This document shows positions 52,588 to 62,200 of a stretch of 64,000 nucleotides of DNA, piece after piece. The stretch's first letter is position 1. Every line of letters begins with the position of its first letter. The translations under genes were made by a program, and so were the position numbers. Source of the DNA: Pedobacter cryoconitis (GTDB lineage: Bacteria; Bacteroidota; Bacteroidia; Sphingobacteriales; Sphingobacteriaceae); NCBI RefSeq assembly GCF_001590605.1, contig NZ_CP014504.1:2852001-2916000 (forward strand), read 5' to 3'. Below the pieces are notes generated by a model that saw nothing but the letters and a program-made list of their open reading frames with translations, was not told the origin of the DNA and searched no databases.

Positions 52588-53298
52588 ATGATCCGTATTT
52601 CCATTTTCTTGCTGACAGTCCTTTGCTTTTTGGGCACCACTGTCATTGCCCAGACTAATTCTCAGAATAGTGGCTGGTTGTTTCTGCTTAATAATACTAA
52701 AATCAATGAAAAATGGGGAACTCATCTGGATGTACAGGTCAGGTCTGCAGACAATTGGAGTAACGTAAGAAACTTTTTGTTCAGACCAGGGATAACCTAT
52801 TTTATTAATCCTCAAAATGATTTGACAGTAGGTTACCTGTTAAGTGAAACACATAATCAGGTTGATGATCTTGGTGAGCATAAGCTTGTGGAGCACAGAA
52901 TCTGGCAACAGTACATTCACAAGCATAAAATCAGTACAGTAAACGTTAGCCACAGGTTCAGGTTAGAACAACGGTTTGTAGAAAAGGTACGTGATCAGGA
53001 CATATTTGCGCAGCGTTTAAGATACTTTGTCCGCTTCCTTATCCCATTAAAGAAAGAAGCACAGCAGTTTGAACAGGGTCTGTTTGCAGCATTGCAAAAC
53101 GAACTTTTCTTCAATGTTCAGCATAAGGATAAATTGAGTGGTCATTTCTTTGATCAAAACCGGGCTTATGCAGCACTGGGCTATCGTTTCAGTAAGAAAT
53201 TCGACCTGGAAGCAGGCTATTTAAATCAGGCTGTAAAAGGAGTAAGCACCAATTCGGTAAACAATGTAATTCAACTGGCAGTATACACCAGATTTTAA
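52588..53298 (+). CDS. DUF2490 outer-membrane beta-barrel protein
   Basis: 236 residues with a signal peptide (ending TVIAQ). NSGWLFLLNNTKINEKWGTHLDVQVRS, FRPGITYFI, VGYLLSETH, EHRIWQQY, RFRLEQRFVE and the final QLAVYTRF form the DUF2490 pattern of antiparallel membrane strands. A small outer-membrane barrel of unknown role. Single gene, convergent with gntT. Confidence 0.88.
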   Translation: MIRISIFLLTVLCFLGTTVIAQTNSQNSGWLFLLNNTKINEKWGTHLDVQVRSADNWSNVRNFLFRPGITYFINPQNDLTVGYLLSETHNQVDDLGEHKLVEHRIWQQYIHKHKISTVNVSHRFRLEQRFVEKVRDQDIFAQRLRYFVRFLIPLKKEAQQFEQGLFAALQNELFFNVQHKDKLSGHFFDQNRAYAALGYRFSKKFDLEAGYLNQAVKGVSTNSVNNVIQLAVYTRF

Positions 53299-53305
53299 AT
53301 AAAAT

Positions 53306-53345
53306 GCCTGTTTAGATTACTGGTTAACAGTGCATCTAAACAGGC
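53306..53345. terminator. Bidirectional terminator between DUF2490 and gntT
   Basis: GCCTGTTTAGAT (53306-53317) and ATCTAAACAGGC (53334-53345) pair perfectly, with a further ACTG/CAGT inside. T-rich sequence follows on the minus strand, so it mainly serves gntT. Confidence 0.75.
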
Positions 53346-53373
53346 CTTATCAATGCTGCGTAGCGCAATTAAT

Positions 53374-54666
53374 TTACACAAACTGACTCATCAGCATCAC
53401 CCCGGCCAGTCCAAGTACAGAAACCAGGCTTTCCATCACTGTCCAGGTTTTGAAAGTCTCTTTTAAACTCAGGTTAAAATATTCTTTGAACATCCAGAAG
53501 CCTGTATCATTCACATGAGAAAGCATTAAACTTCCTGCGCCTACCGCTAATACCATTAATTCTGGTGACGCTCCTGCAGTGATAAAAGGGATTACCATTC
53601 CCGAAGCTGTTAGTGCTGCTACTGTAGCAGAACCCAAAGTAACCCGTAACAATGCAGCGATCAGCCAGCCCAGAATTAGGGGAGAAACGTGCAGGTTACC
53701 AGTCAATGTTTTCACCTGTTCACCAATTCCACTGTCTACCAGGATTTGCTTAAAAGCCCCACCCGCAGCTATAATCAGGATAATCATCGCAATGCCCTTT
53801 ACGCCTTCTACACAAGAATCCATTGCTTTTTGCATCGGCATACGCTGAATAGAAATCGTAATGAGAATGGCCATTGTTAAAGCCACTGTTGGATTTGCAA
53901 TAAAAACAAGCACATGCTGGATGGAAGGATTTTGAGTGATTAAAACCCCAACGGTTCCTACCACAATAAAAAATATCGGAGAAAGTGCAATAATAAAACT
54001 TTTCAGCGCAGACGGTAAATTTTCTTCTCCCTGCAAATCCAGTTTCTGGTGTGCCCGGTCTGCTTTAGGTAATTTGATAATTGCTCTTGGAAAAAAGATC
54101 CCGGCAATAATAGCTACGGGAATACTGATGATCAAACCATAAATTAAAGTACGGCCAATATCAGCGTGAAAAATACTGGCTAAAGCAACCGGGCCAGGAT
54201 GAGGCGGAAGAAAACCATGCGTTACAGAAAGCGCAGCAGCCATTGGGATTCCAACATATAGTTTAGGAAGTTTAGCAGCCGAGGCAATCGTAAATACCAA
54301 TGGAATCAAGACCACAAAACCAGCATTATAAAATAACGGGATACCAACCAGGATACCCGTCAGCAGTACCGCCCATTGTATATTTTGAATTCCGAAAATC
54401 CTGACCAGCACGAAGACGATCTTTTTTGCCGCTCCACTATCCTCGGCCAGTTTACCAACCATTGCCCCTAATGCCAGTACCATGACCATATCTCCCATTG
54501 TACTGCCAATACCTTTGCTTACAGTGCTCATTACCTTTTCTACAGGTAAGCCTAACATCAGCCCTGTAGCAACCGCTACGATCAGCAGCGCAAGCATAGG
54601 GCTTACTTTCTTAAGGATCAGGATCAGCAGGATAATTATCCCAAAGAGTACGAGTAATAAGTCCAT
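53374..54666 (-). CDS. gntT: Gluconate:proton symporter, GntP family
   Basis: 430 residues and about twelve transmembrane helices. Family blocks include MLALLIVAVATGLMLGLP, GIPLFYNAGFVVLIPLVF, SVTHGFLPPHPGPVALA and LSHVNDTGFWMFKEYFNLS. It imports gluconate or a related sugar acid across the inner membrane. No gluconate kinase gene is adjacent, so substrate is inferred from family only. A stem-loop separates it from prc. Confidence 0.93.
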   Translation of the reverse strand: MDLLLVLFGIIILLILILKKVSPMLALLIVAVATGLMLGLPVEKVMSTVSKGIGSTMGDMVMVLALGAMVGKLAEDSGAAKKIVFVLVRIFGIQNIQWAVLLTGILVGIPLFYNAGFVVLIPLVFTIASAAKLPKLYVGIPMAAALSVTHGFLPPHPGPVALASIFHADIGRTLIYGLIISIPVAIIAGIFFPRAIIKLPKADRAHQKLDLQGEENLPSALKSFIIALSPIFFIVVGTVGVLITQNPSIQHVLVFIANPTVALTMAILITISIQRMPMQKAMDSCVEGVKGIAMIILIIAAGGAFKQILVDSGIGEQVKTLTGNLHVSPLILGWLIAALLRVTLGSATVAALTASGMVIPFITAGASPELMVLAVGAGSLMLSHVNDTGFWMFKEYFNLSLKETFKTWTVMESLVSVLGLAGVMLMSQFV

Positions 54667-54705
54667 AGTAATTTGGTTATTCTTTTTCAGTAATAGTTCA
54701 AATGA

Positions 54706-54740
54706 AAGAAGCCGTTTAATTTGATTTTAAACGGCTTCTT
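54706..54740 (-). terminator. Stem-loop after prc
   Basis: Fourteen-base arms (54706-54719 and 54727-54740, AAGAAGCCGTTTAA/TTAAACGGCTTCTT) pair perfectly between the prc stop and the gntT start. The T-run on the minus strand is short. Confidence 0.7.
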
Positions 54741-54757
54741 AAGATAGTATTTTAGGA

Positions 54758-56905
54758 TTAAACTGTAGGCTTCAATTGAATATAATCCGCCATTATCCTT
54801 AAAGTTTCATCCTCCAGGAAATCAAAATTCTCACTTTTCCTGATCTTGTCCCCCTTTTTCACAGGAGCCAATCCTCTGGTAGCTCTCAGTTTATTGATCT
54901 TTTCTAAAGATTTAACCTCCAGCACTTCTCTTTCTGATTTCAATTTCGCTTCATTCAAGGTAACTGAGGTTTCCAGATTACGCTTTTTCATGTCCGCAAT
55001 ATCCTGAACAAGAATTTTGTAATCCAGGGATTTCTCCATTCTTGTTTCATGCAATTTAGCTAATTCTGTTTTTAGCGTTCCCAGATTGGCTACCGGTACA
55101 AAATCTGATTTCTGGATCTCATCCCAAGGCAAAGCAGAAGGTTCCGTGTCCTCACCCACTTTATCCATTGGATAAAAAGAAGGCAAAGTAATATCCGGCA
55201 TCACTCCTTTATGCTGTGTACTGCTCCCGTTTACACGATAAAACTTAGCGATGGTTAAATTGATTTGTCCTAACTGAGGGACCTCAGCTTTTTGAACAGG
55301 CTTACCTGTACTATCTAATTTAACCAGGTTAGCTAAACGTTCTAAAATAGAAGGGTTAACTAGCTTATTTAAATCAATTGGCTGTTGTACAGTTCCTTTA
55401 CCATAAGTCTGTGTACCGATAATTACGCCTCTTCCGTAATCTTGTATGGCACCTGCAAAAATTTCAGAAGCAGAAGCCGTTGTACGGTCTACTAATACGC
55501 CAAATGGCCCACTCCAGGCTACGCCGGGATTTTGATCGCTATCCACTTCAACTTCTCCTTTTTGATCCTTCACCTGAACAACAGGCCCCTGGTCAATAAA
55601 CAAACCAGTCAGATCAATAGCTTCTAATAAAGATCCTCCGCCATTCCCGCGAAGATCCATCACAATTGCATCAACTTTATCTTTATTTTTCAGCGTATCA
55701 ATTAATAGTTTAACATCACGTGTTGTACTTTTATAATTAGCTTCTTTAGCAATTGCAGCTTTAGAATCGATATAAAACGCAGGCACACTAATGATACCTA
55801 CTTTGTAAGGTTTACCATTAGCTTGTATCGTTTTCACTTCCTTTTTGGCAGACTGATCTTCCATTACAATCTTCTCTCTGGTAATCTCTATAATCACTGG
55901 TTTTGAAGACATATCATGTCCCACAGGGATAATTTTCAATCGGACAACAGTCCCTTTAGGCCCCTTTATTTTCGCGACAGCATTGTCAAGTCTCCAGCCA
56001 ATAATATCTTCAAATTCACCATCTGCCTGTGCAACTCCAATAATCCGGTCTCCTGCATGCAATTGTTTACTTTTATAAGCCGGTCCGCCGGGTGTTACTT
56101 CTGCTATCTTCAAAACATCGTTTTCCGACTGCAGGTAAGCACCGATTCCTTCTATCGAACGGGACATCTGTTCGTTGAACTGACTGGCATTAGATGGATT
56201 GAAATAATTGGTATGCGGATCTATAGCGCCTGTAAAAGCATCCATCAGTAACTGAAATACATCCTGGTTATTCAATTTAGAAGACTGTAACTTCAGGTTT
56301 TTATATCTCTTGGTTAATGTTTCCGCATTTTTAACATCCGAAGTTCCTGCCAGTTTTAAATTGACCAGCTCATATTTAACTTTTTTCTTCCAAATATCAT
56401 TCAATGTAGCGATTGAAGTTACCCAAGGCATTTTCTCCCGGTTAAAAACATAGGTATCCTGCTGATTAAAATCATATTTATCCCTGATATGCTTCATGGC
56501 ATAATCCAGCGTTTCATTATATCTTTTGGAATAAATATTAAAGATATAGAATGGGGCACTCAGATCGCCGTCTCTAAAAGAATCGTCCAATGTGGTTCTG
56601 AACTGTTCAAAATCTTTGATATCAGAAGCCAGGAAATAATTGCGGTAAGGATCTAACGCCTTTATATACTTATCCAGCACAATCGAAGAGATAGAATCAT
56701 TGACTACTATTTTTTTATAATTGTAGTTTTCTATCAGTGCAACAATTTGCCTCGCTACCAGGCTTTGCTTCTCATCAGGCATAATATTTGGAATACCTTC
56801 AACCACCTTTTGTGGCTTTGGAGTAGCCTGACAAGCCAGGACTGCCGCGGTAAAAGTTGCCACTAATATTCTTTTTAACATCTCTTTAAATAATTTAAAA
56901 TCCAT
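54758..56905 (-). CDS. prc: Carboxy-terminal processing (tail-specific) protease, S41A
   Basis: 715 residues; a second ATG at 56881 would give 707. A hydrophobic signal (LVATFTAAVLAC) may be lipoprotein-type. Order: N-terminal Prc domain, PDZ (GAYLQSENDVLKIAEVTPGGPAYKSKQLHAGDRIIGV), S41 core and a C-terminal DUF3340 helical region. The catalytic dyad is Ser478 (TTASASEIF) and Lys503 (TYGKGTVQ), spaced as in E. coli Prc. It degrades periplasmic proteins by their C-termini and processes peptidoglycan enzymes. Confidence 0.95.
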   Translation of the reverse strand: MDFKLFKEMLKRILVATFTAAVLACQATPKPQKVVEGIPNIMPDEKQSLVARQIVALIENYNYKKIVVNDSISSIVLDKYIKALDPYRNYFLASDIKDFEQFRTTLDDSFRDGDLSAPFYIFNIYSKRYNETLDYAMKHIRDKYDFNQQDTYVFNREKMPWVTSIATLNDIWKKKVKYELVNLKLAGTSDVKNAETLTKRYKNLKLQSSKLNNQDVFQLLMDAFTGAIDPHTNYFNPSNASQFNEQMSRSIEGIGAYLQSENDVLKIAEVTPGGPAYKSKQLHAGDRIIGVAQADGEFEDIIGWRLDNAVAKIKGPKGTVVRLKIIPVGHDMSSKPVIIEITREKIVMEDQSAKKEVKTIQANGKPYKVGIISVPAFYIDSKAAIAKEANYKSTTRDVKLLIDTLKNKDKVDAIVMDLRGNGGGSLLEAIDLTGLFIDQGPVVQVKDQKGEVEVDSDQNPGVAWSGPFGVLVDRTTASASEIFAGAIQDYGRGVIIGTQTYGKGTVQQPIDLNKLVNPSILERLANLVKLDSTGKPVQKAEVPQLGQINLTIAKFYRVNGSSTQHKGVMPDITLPSFYPMDKVGEDTEPSALPWDEIQKSDFVPVANLGTLKTELAKLHETRMEKSLDYKILVQDIADMKKRNLETSVTLNEAKLKSEREVLEVKSLEKINKLRATRGLAPVKKGDKIRKSENFDFLEDETLRIMADYIQLKPTV

Positions 56906-56974
56906 TCTTGTAACAATATCTAAATATAATGCCAGTTTCTCACTAAATAACTATAAAATCCTTTTCTATCAAAA

Positions 56975-57002
56975 AAGGGACAAACGTTTTGGTTTATCCC
57001 TT
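56975..57002 (-). terminator. Terminator of the sulfate-assimilation operon
   Basis: AAGGGACAAAC (56975-56985) and GTTTATCCCTT (56992-57002) pair with one mismatch. On the minus strand the stem is followed by six T. It lies just after the cysN stop. Confidence 0.8.
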
Positions 57003-57030
57003 CCTGGATTGCATTGAATGCTATTCATCT

Positions 57031-58281
57031 TTATTCGACTATAGCCCTGAACATCAATGCACCTACAGTTAAATTTGTGCGTCCGTCAATCAGAATTGCT
57101 GAACCATTTGCTTTATTCTCAGTATATAAATCGAAAGCCAGTTCATCAGCCGTTTTAATAACCACACGTCCTATATCATTTAATCTAAACTCATGAGTTT
57201 CCTCTTTTTCCAAAGTATTGATATTAACTTTATGCAGGATTTCCCTGATCTTACACTTGCTTAGTTTACTGTTATGCTGTAAGAAATAAGTAATAGAATC
57301 ATCCATTGGCTTATTGTCCATCCAGCATAAATCTGCCTCTATCAATTGAGAACGTTGTGGCAAATAACTTGAATTCACCAGTACATCTCCCCTGCTGATA
57401 TCAATATTATCTTTCAGGTGTAAAGTAACAGATTGCCCTGCGGTAGCTTCCTCAGGCGTCTGCTCAAAGATTTCAATCCTGTCAATCACAGAACTGCTGC
57501 CCGAGGGTAAAACAGTGACTTTATCATTCACCTTAAACGCACCACTCAAAATACGGCCGGCATAACCTCTGTAATCATGCAATGCTTCAGTTTGCGGGCG
57601 GATAACCCATTGTACCGGCATCCTTGCATAATGCAGATCCTGGTTCACCGTAACTTCTACTGTTTCCAGAAAATCAAGCAAGCTAGTTCCTTTATACCAG
57701 GGCATATGCTCAGAAGTATGCACAATATTGTCCCCCTTTAAAGCGCTGACCGGGATAAAAGTAATATCCTGCAAATTCAGCTTCGCAGCCATTTTTTTAT
57801 AGTTTTCAGTGATCGTATTAAATACCTCTTCACTGTAACCTTCCATGTCCATTTTATTGATACAAATAACAACATGGCTTACCCCCAGCAACGAAACCAG
57901 GTAAGAGTGCCTGATGGTCTGTTCTACCACGCCATTTCTTGCATCTACCAGAATGATAGCCAGATTAGCCGTCGATGCACCCGTAACCATATTGCGGGTA
58001 TATTGAATATGACCAGGCGTATCTGCGATAATAAACTTCCTTTTCTCAGTCTGAAAATATTTGTAAGCCACATCGATTGTAATTCCCTGTTCTCTTTCTG
58101 CCCGCAGCCCATCTGTTAAAATGGCCAGGTCAATTGTACCGTCATCATTTTTACGGTTTGATTGCTGCAAAGCTTCCAGCTGATCTGCCAGAATAGAACC
58201 TGTATCATATAATAATCTGCCAATCAGGGTACTTTTCCCGTCATCGACACTTCCTGCTGTAAAAAACTTAAGTATATTCAT
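57031..58281 (-). CDS. cysN: Sulfate adenylyltransferase subunit 1 (GTPase subunit)
   Basis: 416 residues. A translation-factor-like GTPase: P-loop GSVDDGKST (10-18), DTPGH, NKMD, then two beta-barrel domains. It drives ATP + sulfate to APS with CysD. There is no fused APS kinase domain, consistent with direct APS reduction by the CysH next door. Its start overlaps the cysD stop by one base (TAATG). Confidence 0.97.
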   Translation of the reverse strand: MNILKFFTAGSVDDGKSTLIGRLLYDTGSILADQLEALQQSNRKNDDGTIDLAILTDGLRAEREQGITIDVAYKYFQTEKRKFIIADTPGHIQYTRNMVTGASTANLAIILVDARNGVVEQTIRHSYLVSLLGVSHVVICINKMDMEGYSEEVFNTITENYKKMAAKLNLQDITFIPVSALKGDNIVHTSEHMPWYKGTSLLDFLETVEVTVNQDLHYARMPVQWVIRPQTEALHDYRGYAGRILSGAFKVNDKVTVLPSGSSSVIDRIEIFEQTPEEATAGQSVTLHLKDNIDISRGDVLVNSSYLPQRSQLIEADLCWMDNKPMDDSITYFLQHNSKLSKCKIREILHKVNINTLEKEETHEFRLNDIGRVVIKTADELAFDLYTENKANGSAILIDGRTNLTVGALMFRAIVE

Positions 58282-59186
58282 TAAAAGTATCCTCCTTTTT
58301 TGCGGTCTTCCATTGCTGCTTCAGACACTTTATCGTCCAGACGGGCACCACGTTCACTTATTTTTGATGCGCTGATTTCATCTATAATATCATCAATCTG
58401 ATCAGCTTCAGATTCTACTGCTGCAGTACAGCTCATATCCCCCACAGTGCGGAACCTCACTTTGCGGTGAGTTACGATATCTGCCTCATCCATATTCAGA
58501 AAAGGAGATGCGGCCATTAATTGTCCGTTTCTGGTGATACAATCTCTATGATGCGCAAAATAAATAGATGGCAGGCTCATTTTTTCTCTGCGGATATAAT
58601 TCCAAACATCAAGCTCCGTCCAATTACTGATTGGGAATACCCTTACATTTTCTCCTTTATGGATCCTGCCGTTATAGATATTCCAAAGTTCAGGACGCTG
58701 GCGTTTAGGGTCCCACTGGCCAAATTCATCTCTTACCGAAAAAATACGTTCTTTGGCTCTCGCTTTTTCCTCATCTCTTCTGGCACCGCCGATACAAGCA
58801 TCAAAACCATGCTGCGCGATCGTATCGAGTAAAGTAATAGTCTGCAAAGAATTTCTGCTTGCATTTTTACCTTTCTGCTCAATAACTTTACCACTGTCAA
58901 TTGATTCCTGCACATAACCTACAATCAGTTTTTCACCTAAACGCTCAACCATTTCATCCCGGTAGGTAATAGTTTCCTGGAAATTATGCCCGGTATCAAT
59001 ATGTACCAGCGGAAAAGGAAATTTCCCCGGACGGAATGCCTTTTCAGCAAGCCTTACCAGCGTAATAGAATCTTTTCCTCCAGAAAAAAGCAATGCTGGT
59101 TTTTCAAACTGCCCCGCTACCTCACGCAGAATATGAATCGCTTCTGCTTCTAATTCGTCTAAATAATCTAAATTATATTTACTCAT
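58281..59186 (-). CDS. cysD: Sulfate adenylyltransferase subunit 2
   Basis: 301 residues from the ATG at 59186. The frame is open further up to 59348, but that part lies inside cysH. MSKYNLDYLDELEAEAIHIL is the typical CysD opening. The PP-loop SGGKDS (35-40), GGARRDEEKARAKERIFS and ISNWTELDVWNYI are present. It catalyses sulfate adenylation with CysN and is translationally coupled to it. Confidence 0.97.
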   Translation of the reverse strand: MSKYNLDYLDELEAEAIHILREVAGQFEKPALLFSGGKDSITLVRLAEKAFRPGKFPFPLVHIDTGHNFQETITYRDEMVERLGEKLIVGYVQESIDSGKVIEQKGKNASRNSLQTITLLDTIAQHGFDACIGGARRDEEKARAKERIFSVRDEFGQWDPKRQRPELWNIYNGRIHKGENVRVFPISNWTELDVWNYIRREKMSLPSIYFAHHRDCITRNGQLMAASPFLNMDEADIVTHRKVRFRTVGDMSCTAAVESEADQIDDIIDEISASKISERGARLDDKVSEAAMEDRKKGGYF

Positions 59187-59196
59187 GTGTTTCTCG

Positions 59197-59901
59197 TTAT
59201 TTTGTGGCGTGCAAACCACATTCCTTCTTTGACTGATCTTCCCACCACCATCTTCCTGCTCTGAAATCTTCACCTTCCTGAACTGCCCTGGTACAGGGGG
59301 AACAGCCAATGCTCGGAAATCCTTTGTCATGAAGCGTATTGTATACAATGTTGTTCTTTTTAATATAGGCTTTCACCTCATCCAGGCTCCAATAAAAGAT
59401 TGGATGAAACTTAATCAGCTGATTTTCTTCGTCCCATTCCAGATTTGACATGTCTGTACGGTTTAAAGATTGTTCTGCCCTGATCCCGGTTACCCAGCAT
59501 TTATTCCCTTGGAGGGCTCTTTTTAAGGGGACTATCTTCCGGATAGCGCAACACTCTTTTCTATTTTCAACTGATTCATAAAAACTATTCGGCCCCTTTT
59601 TAGAAACCATTGCTTCCAGAGCCGCTTCATCCGGATGATAAGCATGAATAGGCTTTTGATAGTTTTCCAAAGTCCTGTTCCATACATAATAAGTTTCAGG
59701 AAATAAACGGCCAGTTTCCAGGGTAAACACCTTTATTGGCAGATCATTAGCAAATATTAAATCTGTGATGACCTGATCTTCCCAGCCAAAACTTGTAGAA
59801 AAGGTGATCTGTCCTGCAAATTTCTGCGAAAGGAAAGTCAGGGCTTCTACAGCGCCCATGTCTTTAATCTGCACAGCTATTTCTTCCAGGTACGCTTTCA
59901 T
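59197..59901 (-). CDS. cysH: Adenylyl-sulfate (APS) reductase, iron-sulfur type CysH
   Basis: 234 residues. The PAPS/APS reductase fold has STSFGWEDQV and LETGRLFPETY. The four cluster cysteines, Cys117-Cys118 (KECCAIRK) and Cys200/Cys203 (IGCSPC), mark the [4Fe-4S] form that normally prefers APS over PAPS. The catalytic cysteine is Cys228 in KKECGLH. It makes sulfite from APS with thioredoxin as donor. Encoded 10 bases before cysD and 1 base after the siroheme/permease fusion gene. Confidence 0.95.
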   Translation of the reverse strand: MKAYLEEIAVQIKDMGAVEALTFLSQKFAGQITFSTSFGWEDQVITDLIFANDLPIKVFTLETGRLFPETYYVWNRTLENYQKPIHAYHPDEAALEAMVSKKGPNSFYESVENRKECCAIRKIVPLKRALQGNKCWVTGIRAEQSLNRTDMSNLEWDEENQLIKFHPIFYWSLDEVKAYIKKNNIVYNTLHDKGFPSIGCSPCTRAVQEGEDFRAGRWWWEDQSKKECGLHATK

Positions 59902-59902
59902 T

Positions 59903-61399
59903 TTATATAACTTTTAAAATAAACATAATAATACTTCTTAAACTCACAGCGATTACAATAATCCCTACAGCAACCATAATGCTCTTGACCGAAATACGGT
60001 TAGAAACTTTTGCTGCTATCGGCGCTGCTAAGGCACTGCCGATAACCAACCCCGCTACCGCTTCCCAATGTGCAGACTTTAGCATCGTGATAAAAGTCAA
60101 TGAACTCATCAATGCGATAAAGAAACGGGTTATTTTTACTGTTCCCAGAGAGAACCTGGCATTTCTGCCACCAGCAATCAGGCTCGATAAAACAATAGAC
60201 CCCCATCCACCGCCACCTACAGCATCAATAAAACCGCCGAAAAGCCCCAATAAAGTAATCTTCTTAATCTTTCCGCCAACTCTCTTTCTGGATACTTTAA
60301 AAGCTTTGGAAAGGATCACCCCACCAAGTATCAAGGTGTATAAAGAGATAAATGGTTTGATATAAGCCCCGTAATGCTCTAATGAAGATAATAAATAAGC
60401 ACCCGCTACTGCACCCAGGATACCTGGAATAATCAATAATTTAAACAGTTTCCAATTGATATTACCCATCCGGTAATGCATCCAGCCTGCTATACCATTA
60501 CTCAACACTTCAGAAAGATGGACACCCATACTGGCCGAAGCTGGAGGAATGCCCATTGACAATGAAAAAGCGGTAGAAGTAACCCCATAAGACATGCCTA
60601 TAGCACCATCGATCATAGCAAAAATGAAGCCTCCTGCTAAAAACCAGTAAAACATAGGATTAATCCCTGCTACATAAGCCTGAAACTCCGGCTCTCTTTG
60701 CCAGAAAACAGCAATCAGGACCGCAATTGACAAAACAATTGTTAACCAGATCAGCCATTTGAACTTAGGATACGAAGTTTTCTGAACAGCAGGTTCCGCA
60801 AATTCCTGAACAGCAGGCTCTACAAGTACCGCGCTCACTTCATTCAGTTTCTTCACTTTCGAACTGAAATCTCCTTGTAAAGTATTACGAAATGAACTCA
60901 TTTGCTGTAAAGTAATATCCAGTTCGCCCGGTAAGTTATCATTAAACAATTCTTTTAATCTTTTAGCAATGGTTGGTGATTTGCCATTGGTAGAGATTGC
61001 AATTTTCAGATCTCCTTTTTTTACGATAGAACCGAGGTAGAAATCACATAAATCAGGCTTATCAGCCACATTTACCAGTAATTTCAATGCATGGGCATCA
61101 CGTATAATCTCTTCATTTAATCCATTATTATTAGTAGCAGCAATCACGATATCTGCTTGATGGAGATCGGCTGCGGTATAACTTTTCTTCAAAAGTTTAA
61201 CCTGTGTTAACCTTTCAGCGAGTTCATAAACTTCCAAGATTATCTCTTCAGCAACTACAGTAATTTTTGCCTGTTCACTCTGACCAAGCACAGCATTCAG
61301 CTTTTCAAGACCTACAGGCCCTGCTCCGATAATGACCGTATGCAATTGGTTAAGCTTTAAAAAAACAGGAAATAGTTGATTGCCTTTTAGTTCTTCCAC
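59903..61399 (-). CDS. Fusion: siroheme synthase N-terminal domain (precorrin-2 dehydrogenase/ferrochelatase) plus TauE/SafE permease
   Basis: 498 residues, GTG start at 61399, three bases after the cobA stop. Residues 1-190 match the CysG/Met8p bifunctional domain: GAGPVGLEKL (25-34), AATNNNGLNEEI, NVADKPDLCDF with Asp113, STNGKSP. A linker with a repeated EPAVQ (194-198, 202-206) leads to about eight transmembrane helices (214-495) of the TSUP family (GGFIFAMIDGAIGMSYGV, GGFIDAVGGGGWGSI). It would thus make siroheme and move a sulfur anion, probably sulfite or sulfate. The join is supported by one unbroken frame with motifs intact on both sides. Confidence 0.9.
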   Translation of the reverse strand: MEELKGNQLFPVFLKLNQLHTVIIGAGPVGLEKLNAVLGQSEQAKITVVAEEIILEVYELAERLTQVKLLKKSYTAADLHQADIVIAATNNNGLNEEIIRDAHALKLLVNVADKPDLCDFYLGSIVKKGDLKIAISTNGKSPTIAKRLKELFNDNLPGELDITLQQMSSFRNTLQGDFSSKVKKLNEVSAVLVEPAVQEFAEPAVQKTSYPKFKWLIWLTIVLSIAVLIAVFWQREPEFQAYVAGINPMFYWFLAGGFIFAMIDGAIGMSYGVTSTAFSLSMGIPPASASMGVHLSEVLSNGIAGWMHYRMGNINWKLFKLLIIPGILGAVAGAYLLSSLEHYGAYIKPFISLYTLILGGVILSKAFKVSRKRVGGKIKKITLLGLFGGFIDAVGGGGWGSIVLSSLIAGGRNARFSLGTVKITRFFIALMSSLTFITMLKSAHWEAVAGLVIGSALAAPIAAKVSNRISVKSIMVAVGIIVIAVSLRSIIMFILKVI

Positions 61400-61402
61400 A
61401 GT

Positions 61403-62200
61403 CTATAACTCTTCTTTAATGGCTGCAAAAAAATCCTTGATTGGCTGAAATTGAGGATGTAAAGAAACTACTTCACCAAATACTAAAATGGCTGGTGCCC
61501 CAATTCCTTTTTCAAGTACAACTTCTTCAATCGTATCGACAATACCAATCGCCAGTTTTTCTTCTTCAGTAGAACCGCTTTGGATCACCGCAACAGGTAA
61601 ATTTGATTTTCCTTCCTGCTTGTAAAGTTTTACAATCTCCTTCAGTTTGTTTAGCCCCATTAATACAACGACTGTTGCTTTAGTGCGGACAGCCTCATAA
61701 AGATCATTGGAGATTGCTCCGGAAGCCGTAGATCCTGTAACTACCCAAAAGCTTTCACTTAATCCGCGGTGTGTAACCGGAATCTGCTGTAAACCGGGTA
61801 CAGAAATCGAACTCGACAATCCGGGAACCATTTGCGCCGGGATATTATACCCCGCTGCAAAATTCAACTCTTCATAACCACGGCCAAATACAAAGGGATC
61901 GCCACCTTTCAAACGTACTACATGTCCATAATTGATCGCATAGTCCACCATCAGTTTATTGATCGCTTCTTGTGAATAAGAATGTTCACCAGAACGTTTT
62001 CCTACATATACTTTGATAGCATCTGCAGCAGCATATTCCAATACCTTTTCATTCACCAACGCATCATATAAAACCACATCCGCATCTTTCAATGCATTTG
62101 CGCCTTTCATCGTGATCAGTTCAGGATCTCCCGGCCCTGCGCCAACCAGCGTAATTCTTGGTTCTCTGATTTCTCTTTTTGTTCCTGAATTAATTAACAT
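61403..62200 (-). CDS. cobA: Uroporphyrinogen-III C-methyltransferase
   Basis: 265 residues. VGAGPGDPELITMKGANALKDADVVLYDALV, KRSGEHSYSQEAIN, VVRLKGGDPFVFGRG and VPGLSSSISVPGLQQIPVTHRG are the SUMT signature blocks. It methylates uroporphyrinogen III twice to precorrin-2, the substrate of the fusion protein encoded next. It overlaps the sulfite reductase gene by 11 bases. Confidence 0.97.
   Translation of the reverse strand: MLINSGTKREIREPRITLVGAGPGDPELITMKGANALKDADVVLYDALVNEKVLEYAAADAIKVYVGKRSGEHSYSQEAINKLMVDYAINYGHVVRLKGGDPFVFGRGYEELNFAAGYNIPAQMVPGLSSSISVPGLQQIPVTHRGLSESFWVVTGSTASGAISNDLYEAVRTKATVVVLMGLNKLKEIVKLYKQEGKSNLPVAVIQSGSTEEEKLAIGIVDTIEEVVLEKGIGAPAILVFGEVVSLHPQFQPIKDFFAAIKEEL

Noticed and set aside
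59187..59348. N-terminal extension of cysD
   Set aside because: It lies inside cysH and the extra residues are unrelated to CysD; the ATG at 59186 gives the normal start.
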